From NCBI GenBank assembly GCA_018261905.1, contig JAGTRU010000009.1:62001-126000 (forward strand): a stretch of DNA of 64,000 nucleotides. The letters run 5' to 3'. Source of the DNA: Pseudomonadota bacterium. Its GTDB lineage: Bacteria > Pseudomonadota > Gammaproteobacteria > Burkholderiales > Rhodocyclaceae. Shown here piece after piece: positions 27,521 to 37,400 of this stretch. Position 1 is the first letter of the stretch, and every line of letters starts with the position of its first letter. A program made the translations under genes and the position numbers. The notes beneath the pieces were generated by a model. That model was not told where the DNA came from. It saw nothing but the letters and a program-made list of their open reading frames with translations, and ran no database searches.

Positions 27521-29160
27521 GGGATTTCCTGGAAACGTTGGGGGTAGGGCGGCCCGCTTTCGATGCGTTGATCGGTGATCGGGGTGCCGACCGTAAAGTG
27601 ATAGACGCTCTGGTAGCGGGTGCCCTCCAGGCCGATCAGTTGATGTACCGGGTCGTCGAAAAAACAGCCGATGCCGGTGCCCCGCACGCCGGCCGCTTCC
27701 GCTTCCAGATAGAGCACCTGGCCGACGATGCCGGCTTCGCGGAGCAAGGCGCGGTAGCCGTAGCCGTCTTCGGTGGCAGCGTCGAATTCGCCGAGCATGC
27801 CGAGCGAGAAGGCGCTGCTCGAAGCGATGTCCTGGTGACAGGAAAGCGAGCGGGCCAGGCGCTGCATTTCCGGTAATTCGAGGCGGCAAAGCTGGATCAG
27901 ACCGAGGTGGGGCGGACATTCCGGATCGCTTTCGGCGACCGGCCGGCGTTCGGCAAAACGTCCGTCGAGCGGGGCCAGGGCGGCCGGGAGTTCGCTTGTC
28001 GCCGCTGCCGTGCGCGGTAACAAATAGAGGCCGCTCGGCAGGTCGTCGACGCGCAGCACGAAGAGCAACAAGTGGATGCGGCTGGCGGCCTCCTGGCCAT
28101 GCCATGGCGCCTGGCGGCGCGGCAGCAGGGCATCGAGGAGGTGGTAGAAATCGCCTTTCGCCAGCCCGTGCCGGGGGTTGAAACGCTGGCCGCTACGTCG
28201 CTGACGGATAATGCTGGCGGCGCTCACCGTGCTCATCGCGCTCGCCAGGTGGGGGGGCGGCTCCGCAACCGGCGGTAGCGACGGCGCCCGGCCGATATTC
28301 CGACTGGCTGCGGCGACCTGATCGATGGCCGGCCAGCGGTAGCCGGGCGAAGCGTCGATCCGGCTCGGCTTGCCTTGCCAGTCGGCTGTCCCCAGCCAGC
28401 TAGCCAGGGCCGGGGGTGCCTGCAGGCCGGGGCCGCGCAGGGCGAGCAGGATTTCCGGCTCTTCCAATTCGGTGAAGGCGTAGCGCCCGACCGGGAAATC
28501 GTCCGGGCGATCAAGTCCGAGACAATGGCCGAGGTCCTCGGTCGGCAGGGCAATCACGTCGACATCCCAGCCGAGCACGGCGGCGGCATAGCTCAGGGCG
28601 CCGACGGCATGGCCGACATCGAGCTGGCAGTAGCGGAAGGCCCGTTCGCCGTATTTCCAGGCTTCGCGCCAGATGACGCTGGACAGGCCGATGGCCAGCC
28701 AGGGCGCGCGGTGGTCCGGGCGAAGCAGGGCACGGCCTTCCAGGACGTGGTTTTCCGGATCGTAGTGCTGCAGGCCGTCCGGGACGTCGGGCAGGCCGCC
28801 GCTCAGGACATAGGCTTCGACCGGATGCAGGTTGCCAGACGACGGGTTGCAGCGCAGCGCCCAGCGGTTGGGCCCCCAGCTTTTCCAGGCGGAGAGGCCA
28901 AAGGACAGTTCGAGCAGGGCGCCGAGACTGTTCAGGTCGGGGGCGGCCGGATGCGCCGGTTGTTCGCCGAGTTGGCCGTAGGGACGATCGAATTGCTCGG
29001 CGGCCAGCGGCAGTTCGAGTGCCGGCGCCCCCGGGTAATGGCGAAAGGGGGCCGGCTGCGCCTCCCAGTCGAGCTGACCGGGGCCTTCGGCGTAAGCCTC
29101 GAAGCGGTGTTTGCTGCGGGCATGGTAAGCCCGGACGACGTCTTGTGAGGTATCCGACAC
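27517..29160 (-). CDS. SagB-like double nitroreductase-fold oxidoreductase
   Basis: A 547-aa protein made of two nitroreductase-like FMN domains in tandem. The first half (about 80-260) contains RCNPSSGNLHPVEAYVL, the signature of SagB-type dehydrogenases that oxidise azolines to azoles in peptide toxins. The second half (about 310-530) has IIRQRRSGQRFNPRHGL and the ALLREAGIVGQVLYLEAEAAGVRGTG core. No precursor peptide, cyclodehydratase (SagC/D) or transporter is visible nearby, so it is not a complete azole-peptide cluster. Stand-alone double-domain members are common in Proteobacteria and of unknown substrate. It is coupled to the ankyrin gene. Confidence 0.82.
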   Translation of the reverse strand: MSDTSQDVVRAYHARSKHRFEAYAEGPGQLDWEAQPAPFRHYPGAPALELPLAAEQFDRPYGQLGEQPAHPAAPDLNSLGALLELSFGLSAWKSWGPNRWALRCNPSSGNLHPVEAYVLSGGLPDVPDGLQHYDPENHVLEGRALLRPDHRAPWLAIGLSSVIWREAWKYGERAFRYCQLDVGHAVGALSYAAAVLGWDVDVIALPTEDLGHCLGLDRPDDFPVGRYAFTELEEPEILLALRGPGLQAPPALASWLGTADWQGKPSRIDASPGYRWPAIDQVAAASRNIGRAPSLPPVAEPPPHLASAMSTVSAASIIRQRRSGQRFNPRHGLAKGDFYHLLDALLPRRQAPWHGQEAASRIHLLLFVLRVDDLPSGLYLLPRTAAATSELPAALAPLDGRFAERRPVAESDPECPPHLGLIQLCRLELPEMQRLARSLSCHQDIASSSAFSLGMLGEFDAATEDGYGYRALLREAGIVGQVLYLEAEAAGVRGTGIGCFFDDPVHQLIGLEGTRYQSVYHFTVGTPITDQRIESGPPYPQRFQEIP

Positions 29161-29258
29161 GATCAGTTACTTTTCTCGGTGGGAAATTCTGGCATCGGAA
29201 AAATTTGGCATGGAATCAGTCGATTGGCGTTGTGTCATGAGCTGGCATCATCTCTGCA
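29144..29258 (+). promoter_or_regulatory. Sigma-54-like promoter with a TGT-N10-ACA upstream site, plus strand
   Basis: TGGCAT, 5 bases, CTGCA (29243-29258) has the GG-N10-GC spacing of sigma-54 promoters. A TGT-N10-ACA motif, the NifA-type enhancer sequence, lies at 29144-29159, about 115 bases before the predicted start, a normal enhancer distance. Downstream on this strand the RNA would run antisense to the 86-aa gene and on to the flavodoxin. A chance match is possible. Confidence 0.35.
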
Positions 29259-29338
29259 AGGGGGAATGGACAAATACTCCGGAGCTCTGGCATGCCAGGA
29301 CCGACGACAGGATCGCAAGAAACCGGCGCCGCCTCTTT

Positions 29339-29599
29339 TCAGGCCGGGACCTTTTCAATCTGCTTGGGCGACAGGCCGGCCTGGGTGATCAGGCTGCCTT
29401 CGCTGGTATTCCACCAGACCACGACCCAGGCAGTACCGTCCGGATCGATGCGTTCGACCGCGCAGCGCGAGCCGACCATGTTCATGAACATGTCCAGGTC
29501 ATCTTCGTCGAGATCGGGGTCGGGCGTGATGTCGAGAATGCGGATCTGGTCGCCGGGGGCGACGCTCTGGCCCGTGCAGTCGGTGGTGGTGGCGCGCAT
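29339..29599 (-). CDS. Small acidic hypothetical protein, sigma-54 driven
   Basis: An 86-aa protein not recognised by family. It is strongly acidic in the middle (ITPDPDLDEDDLDMFMNMVG), with a C-terminal beta-type stretch (TAWVVVWWNTSEGSLI). The start MRATTTDCTG was chosen; an upstream ATG would add 16 residues and place the start nearer the predicted transcript end. A near-perfect sigma-54 promoter lies 80-95 bases upstream, which implies nitrogen-, carbon- or NifA-type control. Divergent from a flavodoxin, it may belong to a nitrogen-fixation or electron-supply set, but no nif gene is in the window. Confidence 0.6.
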   Translation of the reverse strand: MRATTTDCTGQSVAPGDQIRILDITPDPDLDEDDLDMFMNMVGSRCAVERIDPDGTAWVVVWWNTSEGSLITQAGLSPKQIEKVPA

Positions 29600-29679
29600 G
29601 GCGGACTCCGTTGATGGTGATGTTCTGGGTTTGGGGCCCTGTCGCAAAGTCGACAGGGGCGGCCGGTTTTCCTGACGTG

Positions 29680-29695
29680 TGCAACAGGCGTGCCA
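29680..29695 (-). promoter_or_regulatory. Consensus sigma-54 promoter
   Basis: On the minus strand the sequence is TGGCACG-CCTG-TTGCA, matching the -24/-12 consensus at every defined position. The predicted start is near 29669, so the leader to the 86-aa gene is about 70 bases (or 22 if the longer start is used). Confidence 0.85.
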
Positions 29696-29750
29696 AGCGT
29701 GCCGGAGTCTGGGGCTGGAATTCGATAGTCAACGGGAAGGGCAGGCAAAG

Positions 29751-30305
29751 ATGAACAAGATAGGGATGTTTTTCGGCACGGAAACCGGTACGACCCGGCT
29801 GATTGCCAAAAAGATGCAGAAAAAGCTGGGCGACGAAATTTGCGACAAGCCGGTCAACGTCAATCGCATCGAGGCGGCCGAAATGCTGCACTACGATGCG
29901 TTGATCCTCGGTACGCCGAGCTATGGCGAGGGCGAGATTCCCGGCCACGGCATAGCCGGATGCTTCGAGCCCAACTGGGCCGAGTTTTTGGCGAAAATGC
30001 CGGAAGCGCCTGATTTTTCCGGCAAACGCATCGCTTTCTTCGGTCTGGGGGCGCAGGAGCGCTATGCCGACCGTTTCTGCAGCTCGCTGTTGCCGCTGGT
30101 CGAGAAATTCAAGGGCTGGGGCGCCGAGGTAATCGGTGACTGGCCGAACCAGGGCTATCGCTTTGAACAGTCGGCCGCCCTTGTCGATGGTCGTTTCCTG
30201 GGCCTGATTATCGATCAGCGGACGCAGGGCATGCATACCGAAGAGCGTATCGACACCTGGCTGGCGCAGGTCGTGCCCTTGCTCAAGGAAAAGCTGACGG
30301 TCTGA
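29751..30305 (+). CDS. Long-chain flavodoxin
   Basis: A 184-aa flavodoxin. It shows the FMN phosphate loop FGTETGTTRLIAKK (~8-21), the TPSYGEGEIPGHGIAG loop (~65) and the inserted strand region of long-chain flavodoxins (QERYADRFCSSL). It carries electrons in the cytoplasm, for example to nitrogenase (NifF role) or to FldA clients. The start MNKIGMFFGTETG was picked for its canonical position; the frame is open 72 bases upstream. It is divergent from the 86-aa gene with the sigma-54 promoter, which makes a nitrogen-fixation link possible. Confidence 0.92.
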   Translation: MNKIGMFFGTETGTTRLIAKKMQKKLGDEICDKPVNVNRIEAAEMLHYDALILGTPSYGEGEIPGHGIAGCFEPNWAEFLAKMPEAPDFSGKRIAFFGLGAQERYADRFCSSLLPLVEKFKGWGAEVIGDWPNQGYRFEQSAALVDGRFLGLIIDQRTQGMHTEERIDTWLAQVVPLLKEKLTV

Positions 30306-30363
30306 GGCCGGCGCGTTTTGGCAAGGCGCCCGGTTGGCTCGATGGGGTAGCGCTGCGGCCCGG

Positions 30364-30981
30364 TCAAATGACGTAGAACAGGATGGCGATGAAATGCAGC
30401 AGGCTGCCGGCAATCACGAACAGGTGCCAGATGCCGTGCCAGTGGCGGAAGCGTTCGTCGAAGGCGAAGAAAATGATGCCCACCGTGTAGAAGATGCCGC
30501 CGCCGGCCAGCCAGAGGAAACCGGCGAGGCCGAGATTGATCAGTAGCGGTTTGATGGCGACGATGACGATCCAGCCCATCAGGGCGTAGATGACCAGTGA
30601 CAGGATGCGGGCTTCCGAGCGCGGCTTGATTTCCTGCAGCATGCCGATCGCCGCCAGCGTCCACACGATGCCGAACAGCCACCAGCCCCACGGCCCACGC
30701 AGGCTGATCAGGCAGAAAGGCGTGTAGCTGCCGGCGATCAGCAGGTAGATGGAAAGATGGTCGAGCTTCCTGAGGATGCTCTTGGCCCGGCCGCGGACGC
30801 TGTGGTAGACGGTCGAAATGCTGTAGAGCACGACCAGGGTCGCCCCGTAGATCGAGACGCTGAGCACTTTCCAGCCGTCGCCGCTGGCGACGGCGGCGAC
30901 CAGCAGCCAGGCGGCGCCGGTCACCGCGAGCAGGGCGCCGACCAGATGCGTCCAGGCGTTGAATCTTTCACCGTAATACAT
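30364..30981 (-). CDS. Hemolysin III family membrane protein (TrhA/YqfA-like)
   Basis: A 205-aa seven-helix membrane protein of the HlyIII/PAQR superfamily. It begins with YGERFNAWTHLVGALLAV, which holds the first conserved His, continues with the SxxYHSVRGRAKSILRKLDHLSIYLLIAGSYTP block (metal-binding His and Asp), and ends with the HWHGIWHLFVI region (two further His). Bacterial members are linked to membrane lipid homeostasis rather than true haemolysis. It stands alone, converging on the flavodoxin gene. Confidence 0.9.
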   Translation of the reverse strand: MYYGERFNAWTHLVGALLAVTGAAWLLVAAVASGDGWKVLSVSIYGATLVVLYSISTVYHSVRGRAKSILRKLDHLSIYLLIAGSYTPFCLISLRGPWGWWLFGIVWTLAAIGMLQEIKPRSEARILSLVIYALMGWIVIVAIKPLLINLGLAGFLWLAGGGIFYTVGIIFFAFDERFRHWHGIWHLFVIAGSLLHFIAILFYVI

Positions 30982-31171
30982 AGACGAAGTCTTTTCCTTT
31001 TGTCGATGAACTTAGTCCAAGGCTAGACCGGATAAGTTGCGGCATCTTGTCGAAAGACCTGGCGGGCATTGACGTCTTTGCTGCGGAGGGCGGGACAGCG
31101 ATATCGGCAGCGGCAATGGTGAATCGAAGGATGCTCCTGATCCGGGTCGCATCAAGCGGGAACTGCCCTCG

Positions 31172-32041
31172 TCAAAGTTCTTCGGCGCCGGGGAGGCTGG
31201 CCAGAAAATCGCCCCAGCCCCGCTTGCCACAGCACTGTTCATGGGGCATGCCGGGAATGACGATGAGTTTGGCGTTGGGCGGCAAAACATCTTTGAATTC
31301 ACGATAAGTGACGTTGCGGTCTTCTTCACCATACACCAAAACGCGCTGCACATCGTTTCGCCAGGATCGAATGTCTGCCACATTCAGCGAATTGAACAGC
31401 GGGGAAAAGCCGTGCCCGCGAGTCCAACGCTGATGGTCAAGTGGGGCGGCGATCGCGATAACACGATGAACGGCGCGCATACGTTCCGCCAGCAAGAGCG
31501 CTAGTGCGCCGCCGCCGGAATAGCCGATGAGGGTTAACCGCTGAATGTCGGGATGCGCGCTCTGCCACTTCGCTAAACCTGCCGCCATCGTTGCCACGAC
31601 TTGTTCCGAGTAACGGCCGTCGGTCCACAAGCCGGAATGGCAGGGCGGGGCGTCTGATCCGACAAAATAGCAGGGGCGTCCCAGATAGAGAGCGCCGGGC
31701 GAGTCTTCCGTCAGCCAGGATAAGGCCAGCGGCCGCCGTGGTGTTGGGTCGTCAGCGACAACGCTGCCTCCGGCAATCCAGGGGCGGCCGTCGCCTTCGA
31801 TATAGATGTTGACCTGCTTGGCGTGCGGAATGACGTCTGCTTTGCTCAGCGTCATCAGGCGAAAGCCGTTGGCCTGTAGCTCTCCGCGAACCAGCGGCGT
31901 GTCGGCGATCAGGCGTTCCAGGTGCTGACGTGATGTGGTGCAAGCCGACAACAGCCAAGGGCTGATGATAGTGATGGAGAGAATAAAAAACTGGCGGAAA
32001 ATATTCCGCCAGTTCTCGGTCGTGCCTTCTTGGTCCGGCAC
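31172..32041 (-). CDS. Alpha/beta hydrolase lipoprotein
   Basis: Probably a periplasmic, membrane-anchored alpha/beta hydrolase. It has a lipobox LLSAC (Cys would be acylated) after a hydrophobic run (FFILSITIISPWLL), the nucleophile elbow GYSGGG (~175-180), and a late His in GMPHEQCC. The start is uncertain: no ATG fits, and GTG at 32041 gives the best signal peptide and 289 aa, but it leaves no good ribosome site. The 5' end of the frame overlaps a strong terminator hairpin of the upstream VWA gene. Substrate unknown. Confidence 0.7.
   Translation of the reverse strand: MPDQEGTTENWRNIFRQFFILSITIISPWLLSACTTSRQHLERLIADTPLVRGELQANGFRLMTLSKADVIPHAKQVNIYIEGDGRPWIAGGSVVADDPTPRRPLALSWLTEDSPGALYLGRPCYFVGSDAPPCHSGLWTDGRYSEQVVATMAAGLAKWQSAHPDIQRLTLIGYSGGGALALLLAERMRAVHRVIAIAAPLDHQRWTRGHGFSPLFNSLNVADIRSWRNDVQRVLVYGEEDRNVTYREFKDVLPPNAKLIVIPGMPHEQCCGKRGWGDFLASLPGAEEL
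31984..32014 (-). terminator. Intrinsic terminator of the VWA autotransporter gene, inside the hydrolase 5' end
   Basis: On the minus strand AACTGGCGGAA, TATT loop, TTCCGCCAGTT and a T-run: an 11-bp perfect stem 35 bases after the VWA stop codon. It lies within the first codons of the downstream hydrolase frame. Confidence 0.85.
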
Positions 32042-32048
32042 GTAGCTG

Positions 32049-34145
32049 TCAGAAGCTCTGGCGGTACTTGAATTCGAGCGCGTATTCGCTGTAGCTGCCG
32101 TTGCCGACAACGCCATCAAGATTAACCAGTAAGGATCTCTCACGATCGATTTCCTTGCTTAGCCCCAGGGTCACCCGCCCGTAGTCACGCTGCACATCAC
32201 GGCCATTGACGTTAAAGGCATTGCCGGGATCGGCAACAAATGCCGTGCGCACCGAGCGGTTGTTATCATTGAACTCATGCTCCCAGGCGAGGCTGCCATT
32301 GACCGCCCAGCCCCGATCAAATTTTTGCCGTACCCCGACACCGATCTCGGAAGCCAGCGAGTCCATGTTGTTTCCGTCGTAGGTCAAAGCGGCAAGGCCG
32401 CCTTTTTCGCTATATCCGTCAATGGACAGGGCAGTATAGTGCAACCGGCCGAAGGGTTTGAGCGTCGTTGCTTCGTTTAACGCGAAGTCTTTCGTCACCC
32501 CGGCGGAGAAAAACCACTGGTTGGCCCGGGTGTCTCCGACCAAGCTGTCGCCGCCAGCGCTACGCCTCGTGTCGAGGTTGATATAACCATAGCCGAGCAT
32601 GCCGTCAAGATGCCAACTGGGGCGGAATTCATAGGAGCCGTAGCCGGTTACCAAGTAGGTGTCAGATTTCGACCCGGTGCCCGACAGGTCCCTGACGTCG
32701 GCATCGCTGCGGATAAAGCCAAGCGCAGCGCCGAGGGTGATGTCCCGGCTGACCCGGGTATCGGCCCCGATTGCCAGGCTAAAGGTCTCCGAGCGATAGC
32801 CATTGACCCCGTTGGTGGTGGACTGGCGCCCCTCACCATAGGAGCCGCGCACGAAGAAAGCGATATCCGAGGAGGAGTCGGCACTCGCTCCGCCGCCCCG
32901 GATATTTTCCTGGGCCAGTCCATTGCCGGAGATATTGACGTTGTTGCTGGCATAAGACGCCGTGTCGGCTGCAGCGTTGAGCCGACCACCACCGGCCAGC
33001 AGTTCGCCGAGCCGGTTGGTCAAAATCCGCCGATATTGGCGGCTGCCATTGATGATCGACTGGCGGGCGTTGAGCAAGGCTTGGGGGAGCAAGGTATTTA
33101 ACTGACTGGCCGTCGGTGCGCCGCTCGGATAGAGCGGGGCCAATGTGTTGCCGCCCAGGAGCAGGGCCTGGCAGAGGCGATGGGCCGAACCGGAAGCAAT
33201 GCTGCAATCGACGCCGACGACCGGCGTCTGGCCCTGGGAAATCGCTGCGACAATCTGGGCGAGTTCCTGCGACAATGAATTGAGCGCCGTCAGGTCGGTA
33301 TAGACACTGCGCAATTGATCGATGTCGGCGACGGTGCCGCCGGTGGCGAGGGCCAGCTTGGTGTAATCGCTTTCCGTCGTGCCGGAGGCGCTGCCAAGTG
33401 CATAGCCCGACGTCTTGCTCACCACTCCCGTCGTCGGATTCTTGACGAAGGCGAACCCCGTGCTGGGATCTTTACCGACGATGGCAATTGCGGTGTTGCC
33501 GTTCTTGTCATTGAAACGCTGGTTGACGACCCCGTGCAGAACGATTTTTTTCTGATCCAGTACCGACTGCAAGGCCAGGATGTTGCTCGCCGTGTTGCCG
33601 CTGGTGTTGTAAATCGTTGAGCCGGCGGGAAGACCCGTGGTAACCGGGGTGCCGCCGGTGTCGATGTCGCGGTCTTCGTCGGTGATGAGCAGGATTGATG
33701 CCCCGGCATTATTGCGGAAGCTGTAATTGCGGAGGATGTAATCGATCATCCGATAGCCGTCTTCCGTGCCACCGGAAGTTTCCAATTGCGGGGTGACCGC
33801 ATTGAATTGATTGGCGGTTCCCCAGACGTCGCTCTTGTTGGTTCCCAGGTTCAGATTTCGATACAGGGCCCAGCCCGTTTCCCGCCCCGCCTCATTGCTG
33901 GAAACCCCTTGTCCGGTCGAACCACCGAAACCGCCCAGGCCATAGCGGTTTACCGTGACGTTCTGGGCATTCAGGACATTGTCGAGGTTCTTGATGTAGG
34001 AACCGATAAAGGCATTGTGCTCACCCGACATCGATCCGGACTCATCGATCGCCACGACCATGTCTACGGTGCTGGCGGCCTGGGCGGAGCCCGCGATGGC
34101 CGCCAAGATGGCTGTGTGCAAAACGGTTTTCTTAAGTTTGATCAT
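32049..34145 (-). CDS. VWA-domain autotransporter
   Basis: A 698-aa outer-membrane protein. It has a signal peptide (MIKLKKTVLHTAILAAIAGSAQA), a von Willebrand A domain straight after it with the metal site DESGSMSG (~36), about 230 residues of VWA fold, and a C-terminal autotransporter beta-barrel (about 420-698) ending in the terminal-Phe strand EFKYRQSF. Such proteins display a Mg-dependent adhesive domain on the surface. The frame is open upstream to 34280, but the signal peptide fixes the start. It is monocistronic, with a clear terminator. The DNA up to hrpA (34146-34409) holds its promoter; no strong match was found. Confidence 0.88.
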   Translation of the reverse strand: MIKLKKTVLHTAILAAIAGSAQAASTVDMVVAIDESGSMSGEHNAFIGSYIKNLDNVLNAQNVTVNRYGLGGFGGSTGQGVSSNEAGRETGWALYRNLNLGTNKSDVWGTANQFNAVTPQLETSGGTEDGYRMIDYILRNYSFRNNAGASILLITDEDRDIDTGGTPVTTGLPAGSTIYNTSGNTASNILALQSVLDQKKIVLHGVVNQRFNDKNGNTAIAIVGKDPSTGFAFVKNPTTGVVSKTSGYALGSASGTTESDYTKLALATGGTVADIDQLRSVYTDLTALNSLSQELAQIVAAISQGQTPVVGVDCSIASGSAHRLCQALLLGGNTLAPLYPSGAPTASQLNTLLPQALLNARQSIINGSRQYRRILTNRLGELLAGGGRLNAAADTASYASNNVNISGNGLAQENIRGGGASADSSSDIAFFVRGSYGEGRQSTTNGVNGYRSETFSLAIGADTRVSRDITLGAALGFIRSDADVRDLSGTGSKSDTYLVTGYGSYEFRPSWHLDGMLGYGYINLDTRRSAGGDSLVGDTRANQWFFSAGVTKDFALNEATTLKPFGRLHYTALSIDGYSEKGGLAALTYDGNNMDSLASEIGVGVRQKFDRGWAVNGSLAWEHEFNDNNRSVRTAFVADPGNAFNVNGRDVQRDYGRVTLGLSKEIDRERSLLVNLDGVVGNGSYSEYALEFKYRQSF

Positions 34146-34409
34146 GGTCACCCCATTTAACGAAATAGTGCGTAATGAATACGCTTCCTGGATATGTCGA
34201 ACGACCTCGCTCATGTCGTGTCTGGGGATTTTATATTTATTCGTCGTTATGTTGGTTGAATTTTTGGCTAGCTTTTGCATTGCTCAGAATGTTTGGTGGC
34301 AGTGCATTCTTTTCTCCCGTTCATGGATTAAGTAGCTGAATTCCTGCAAAATTCGGCGTTTGATGTTTAGAGCGGGCGATTCTTGTGGTTCGCTGGCGAA
34401 ATCAGGGTG

Positions 34410-37400
34410 ATGGCACACAACAACCAACAGAAACGACCACGGCCGGAGGGCGGCGAACGGCTGCTCTGCCTGTCGGCCGATTATGGCCGGCTGAAAGGCA
34501 TGCAGCGCAATCTGCTGCGTTCTACGGGCGAGAAACGGGAGAAGCTGCAGGCCGATTTCGCCGCCTTGCTGGCCAAGTCGCGGACGGCGCTGGAGCAGCG
34601 CCAGCGCTCGCTGCCCAAGCCCGAATTCCAGGCCGATCTGCCGGTCAACGAGCGGCGCTCTGAAATCGCCGAGTTGATCCGCAAACATCAGGTGGTCATC
34701 GTCTGTGGCGAAACCGGTTCGGGCAAGACGACGCAGTTGCCGAAAATCTGTCTCGATATCGGCCGTGGCGCCGCCGGCCTGATCGGCCATACCCAGCCGC
34801 GCCGGCTGGCCGCCCGTTCGGTGGCGACGCGCCTCGCCCAGGAGCTGAAAACCCAGGTCGGTGCTGGCGTCGGCGTCAAGATTCGTTTCCAGGACCGTTC
34901 GACGGCAGATTCCTGGATCAAGCTGATGACCGACGGCATCCTGCTCGCCGAGTCGCAGTCCGATCCCTACCTCTCGGCCTACGACACAATCATCATCGAC
35001 GAGGCGCACGAGCGCAGCCTGAATATCGATTTCCTGCTCGGCTACCTGAAGCAGTTGCTGCCCAAGCGCCCGGATCTGAAAGTCATCATCACCTCGGCGA
35101 CCATCGACGCCGAGCGCTTTTCACAGCATTTCAGCGGCAATGGAAAACCGGCGCCGGTGATCGAAGTTTCCGGCCGGCTCTACCCGGTCGATGTGCGTTA
35201 CCGGCCGATTGCCGATCTCGAGAAGGAAGACGACGAGCGCGATCTCTACGATGCCATTGTCGATGCCGTCGACGAACTGGCCCGCCTCGGTTCCGGCGAC
35301 ACGCTGGTGTTCCTGCCCGGCGAACGCGAAATCCGCGAGGCGGCCGAGGCGCTGAGGAAGCACCATCCGCCGCATACCGAAATCCTGCCGCTCTTTTCGC
35401 GTCTGTCGGCCGGCGACCAGGATCGCATTTTCAAGCCCTCTGGGGCGCGGCGCATCGTGCTGGCGACCAATGTCGCCGAAACCTCGCTCACCGTGCCCGG
35501 CATCCGCTTCGTTGTCGATAGCGGCCTGGCCCGCGTCAAGCGCTATTCCTACCGCAACAAGGTCGAGCAATTGCAGATCGAGCGCGTCTCGCAGGCTGCA
35601 GCGCGGCAGCGGGCCGGGCGTTGCGGCCGGGTGGCGGCGGGCGTCTGCATCCGCTTGTACGACGAGCTGGATTTCAACGCCCGGCCGGCATTTACCGACC
35701 CGGAAATCCTGCGTTCCAGCCTGGCCGGTGTCATCCTGCGTATGAAATCGTTGCGCCTGACCGATGTCGAGAGCTTTCCCTTTCTCGAACCGCCGCCGGC
35801 CAAGGCGATTGCCGATGGCTACGCTTTGCTGCAGGAACTCGGCGCGCTCGACGACGAAAACGTGCTGACGACGATCGGTCAGTCCTTGGCCAAATTGCCG
35901 CTCGATCCGCGTATCGGCCGCATGCTGGTCGCTGCCCGCGATCTCGGCTGCCTCAAGGAAGTGATGGTGATCGCCGCCGGCCTGTCGGCGCAGGACCCGC
36001 GCGAGCGGCCGCAGGAGCGGCAGCAGGCGGCCGACGAGAAGCACAAGCTGTTCGCCGACGAGAAATCGGAATTCCTCAGTTGGTGGAAATTGTGGAACTG
36101 GTTCCAGAATGCCGTCGAGCACAAGAAGTCGAACAAGCAGCTAATCGATACCTGCCACGCCCATTTCCTGTCGCATCTGCGCCTGCGCGAGTGGCGCGAG
36201 GTGCATGGCCAGTTGCATGCGATGATCGGCGAACTGGGCTGGCGGGAAAACGAGCTTCCCGGCACTTTCGAGGCCATCCACCAGGCGCTGCTTTCCGGCC
36301 TGTTGGGCAATCTCGGCTGCAAGTCGGACGAGTCCGGCTATTACCTCGGGGCACGTGGTATCCGTTACCTGATCCATCCCTCGTCGCCGCTGCAGAAAAA
36401 GGCCGGCAAGTGGATCATGGCGGCCGAGATCACCGAGACGACCAAGCTTTTCGGGCGCTGCGTCGCCCGCATCGAGCCCGACTGGCTGGAGAAAGTGGGC
36501 GCTCACTTGATCAAGCGCAGCTACTTCGATCCACACTGGGAAAAGAAAGGCATGCAGGTTTCGGCCTGGGAACGGACGACACTCTACGGCGTGGTGATCA
36601 ATCCCAAGCGGCGCATCCATTACGGCCCGCTGGCGCCGGCCGATGCGCGCGAAATCTTTATCCGCCAGGGCCTGGTCGGCGAGGAAATCGACGAAGCCTT
36701 CGCCAAGCGCTGGCCGTTCTTCCAGCACAACCAGCGGCTGATCCGCGAGATCGAGCATCTCGAACACAAGCAGCGCCGGCAGGACGTGCTGGTCGATGAC
36801 GAGCTGATCTACGCCTTCTACGACCACCTGATTCCCGAAGGCATCCACAACGGTGCGACCTTCGATCACTGGCGCAAGGAAGCTGAACGCGACAACGCGA
36901 AGCTGCTTTACCTGGCGAAAGATGACCTGATGCGCCACTCGGCGGCCGGCGTAACGACGGAAGCCTTTCCGCATCACCTGAAAGTTGGTGGCGTCGAGTA
37001 TGGCCTGTCCTACCATTTCGAGCCCGGCACGCCGCGCGACGGCGTCACCCTGACCCTGCCGCTGGCGCAGTTGAACCAGATCCCGGCCGGCCGCATGGAA
37101 TGGCTGGTGCCGGGCCTGCTCAAGGAAAAGCTGGTACAACTGATCAAGACCCTGCCGCAGCGCATCCGCGCCAAGCTGGTACCGGTACCGGAATTCGTCG
37201 AGGAATTCATCGCGGCGATGGCCGGCAACGACAAGAAAATGGGCATGGGGCTGATACCGCCGCTGATCGACTACATCCTCGAAGCGCGCGGGCTGAACGC
37301 CCGCGGCTGGGCGGTGACGCCGGATGCTTTCCGGCCGGATGCGCTGCCCGCCCATTTCTCGATGAACTACAAGCTGATCGACGAACACGGCCGCCAACTC

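Noticed and set aside
29188..29215. Two further TGGCAT words near 29.2 kb
   Set aside because: No GC at the -12 position.
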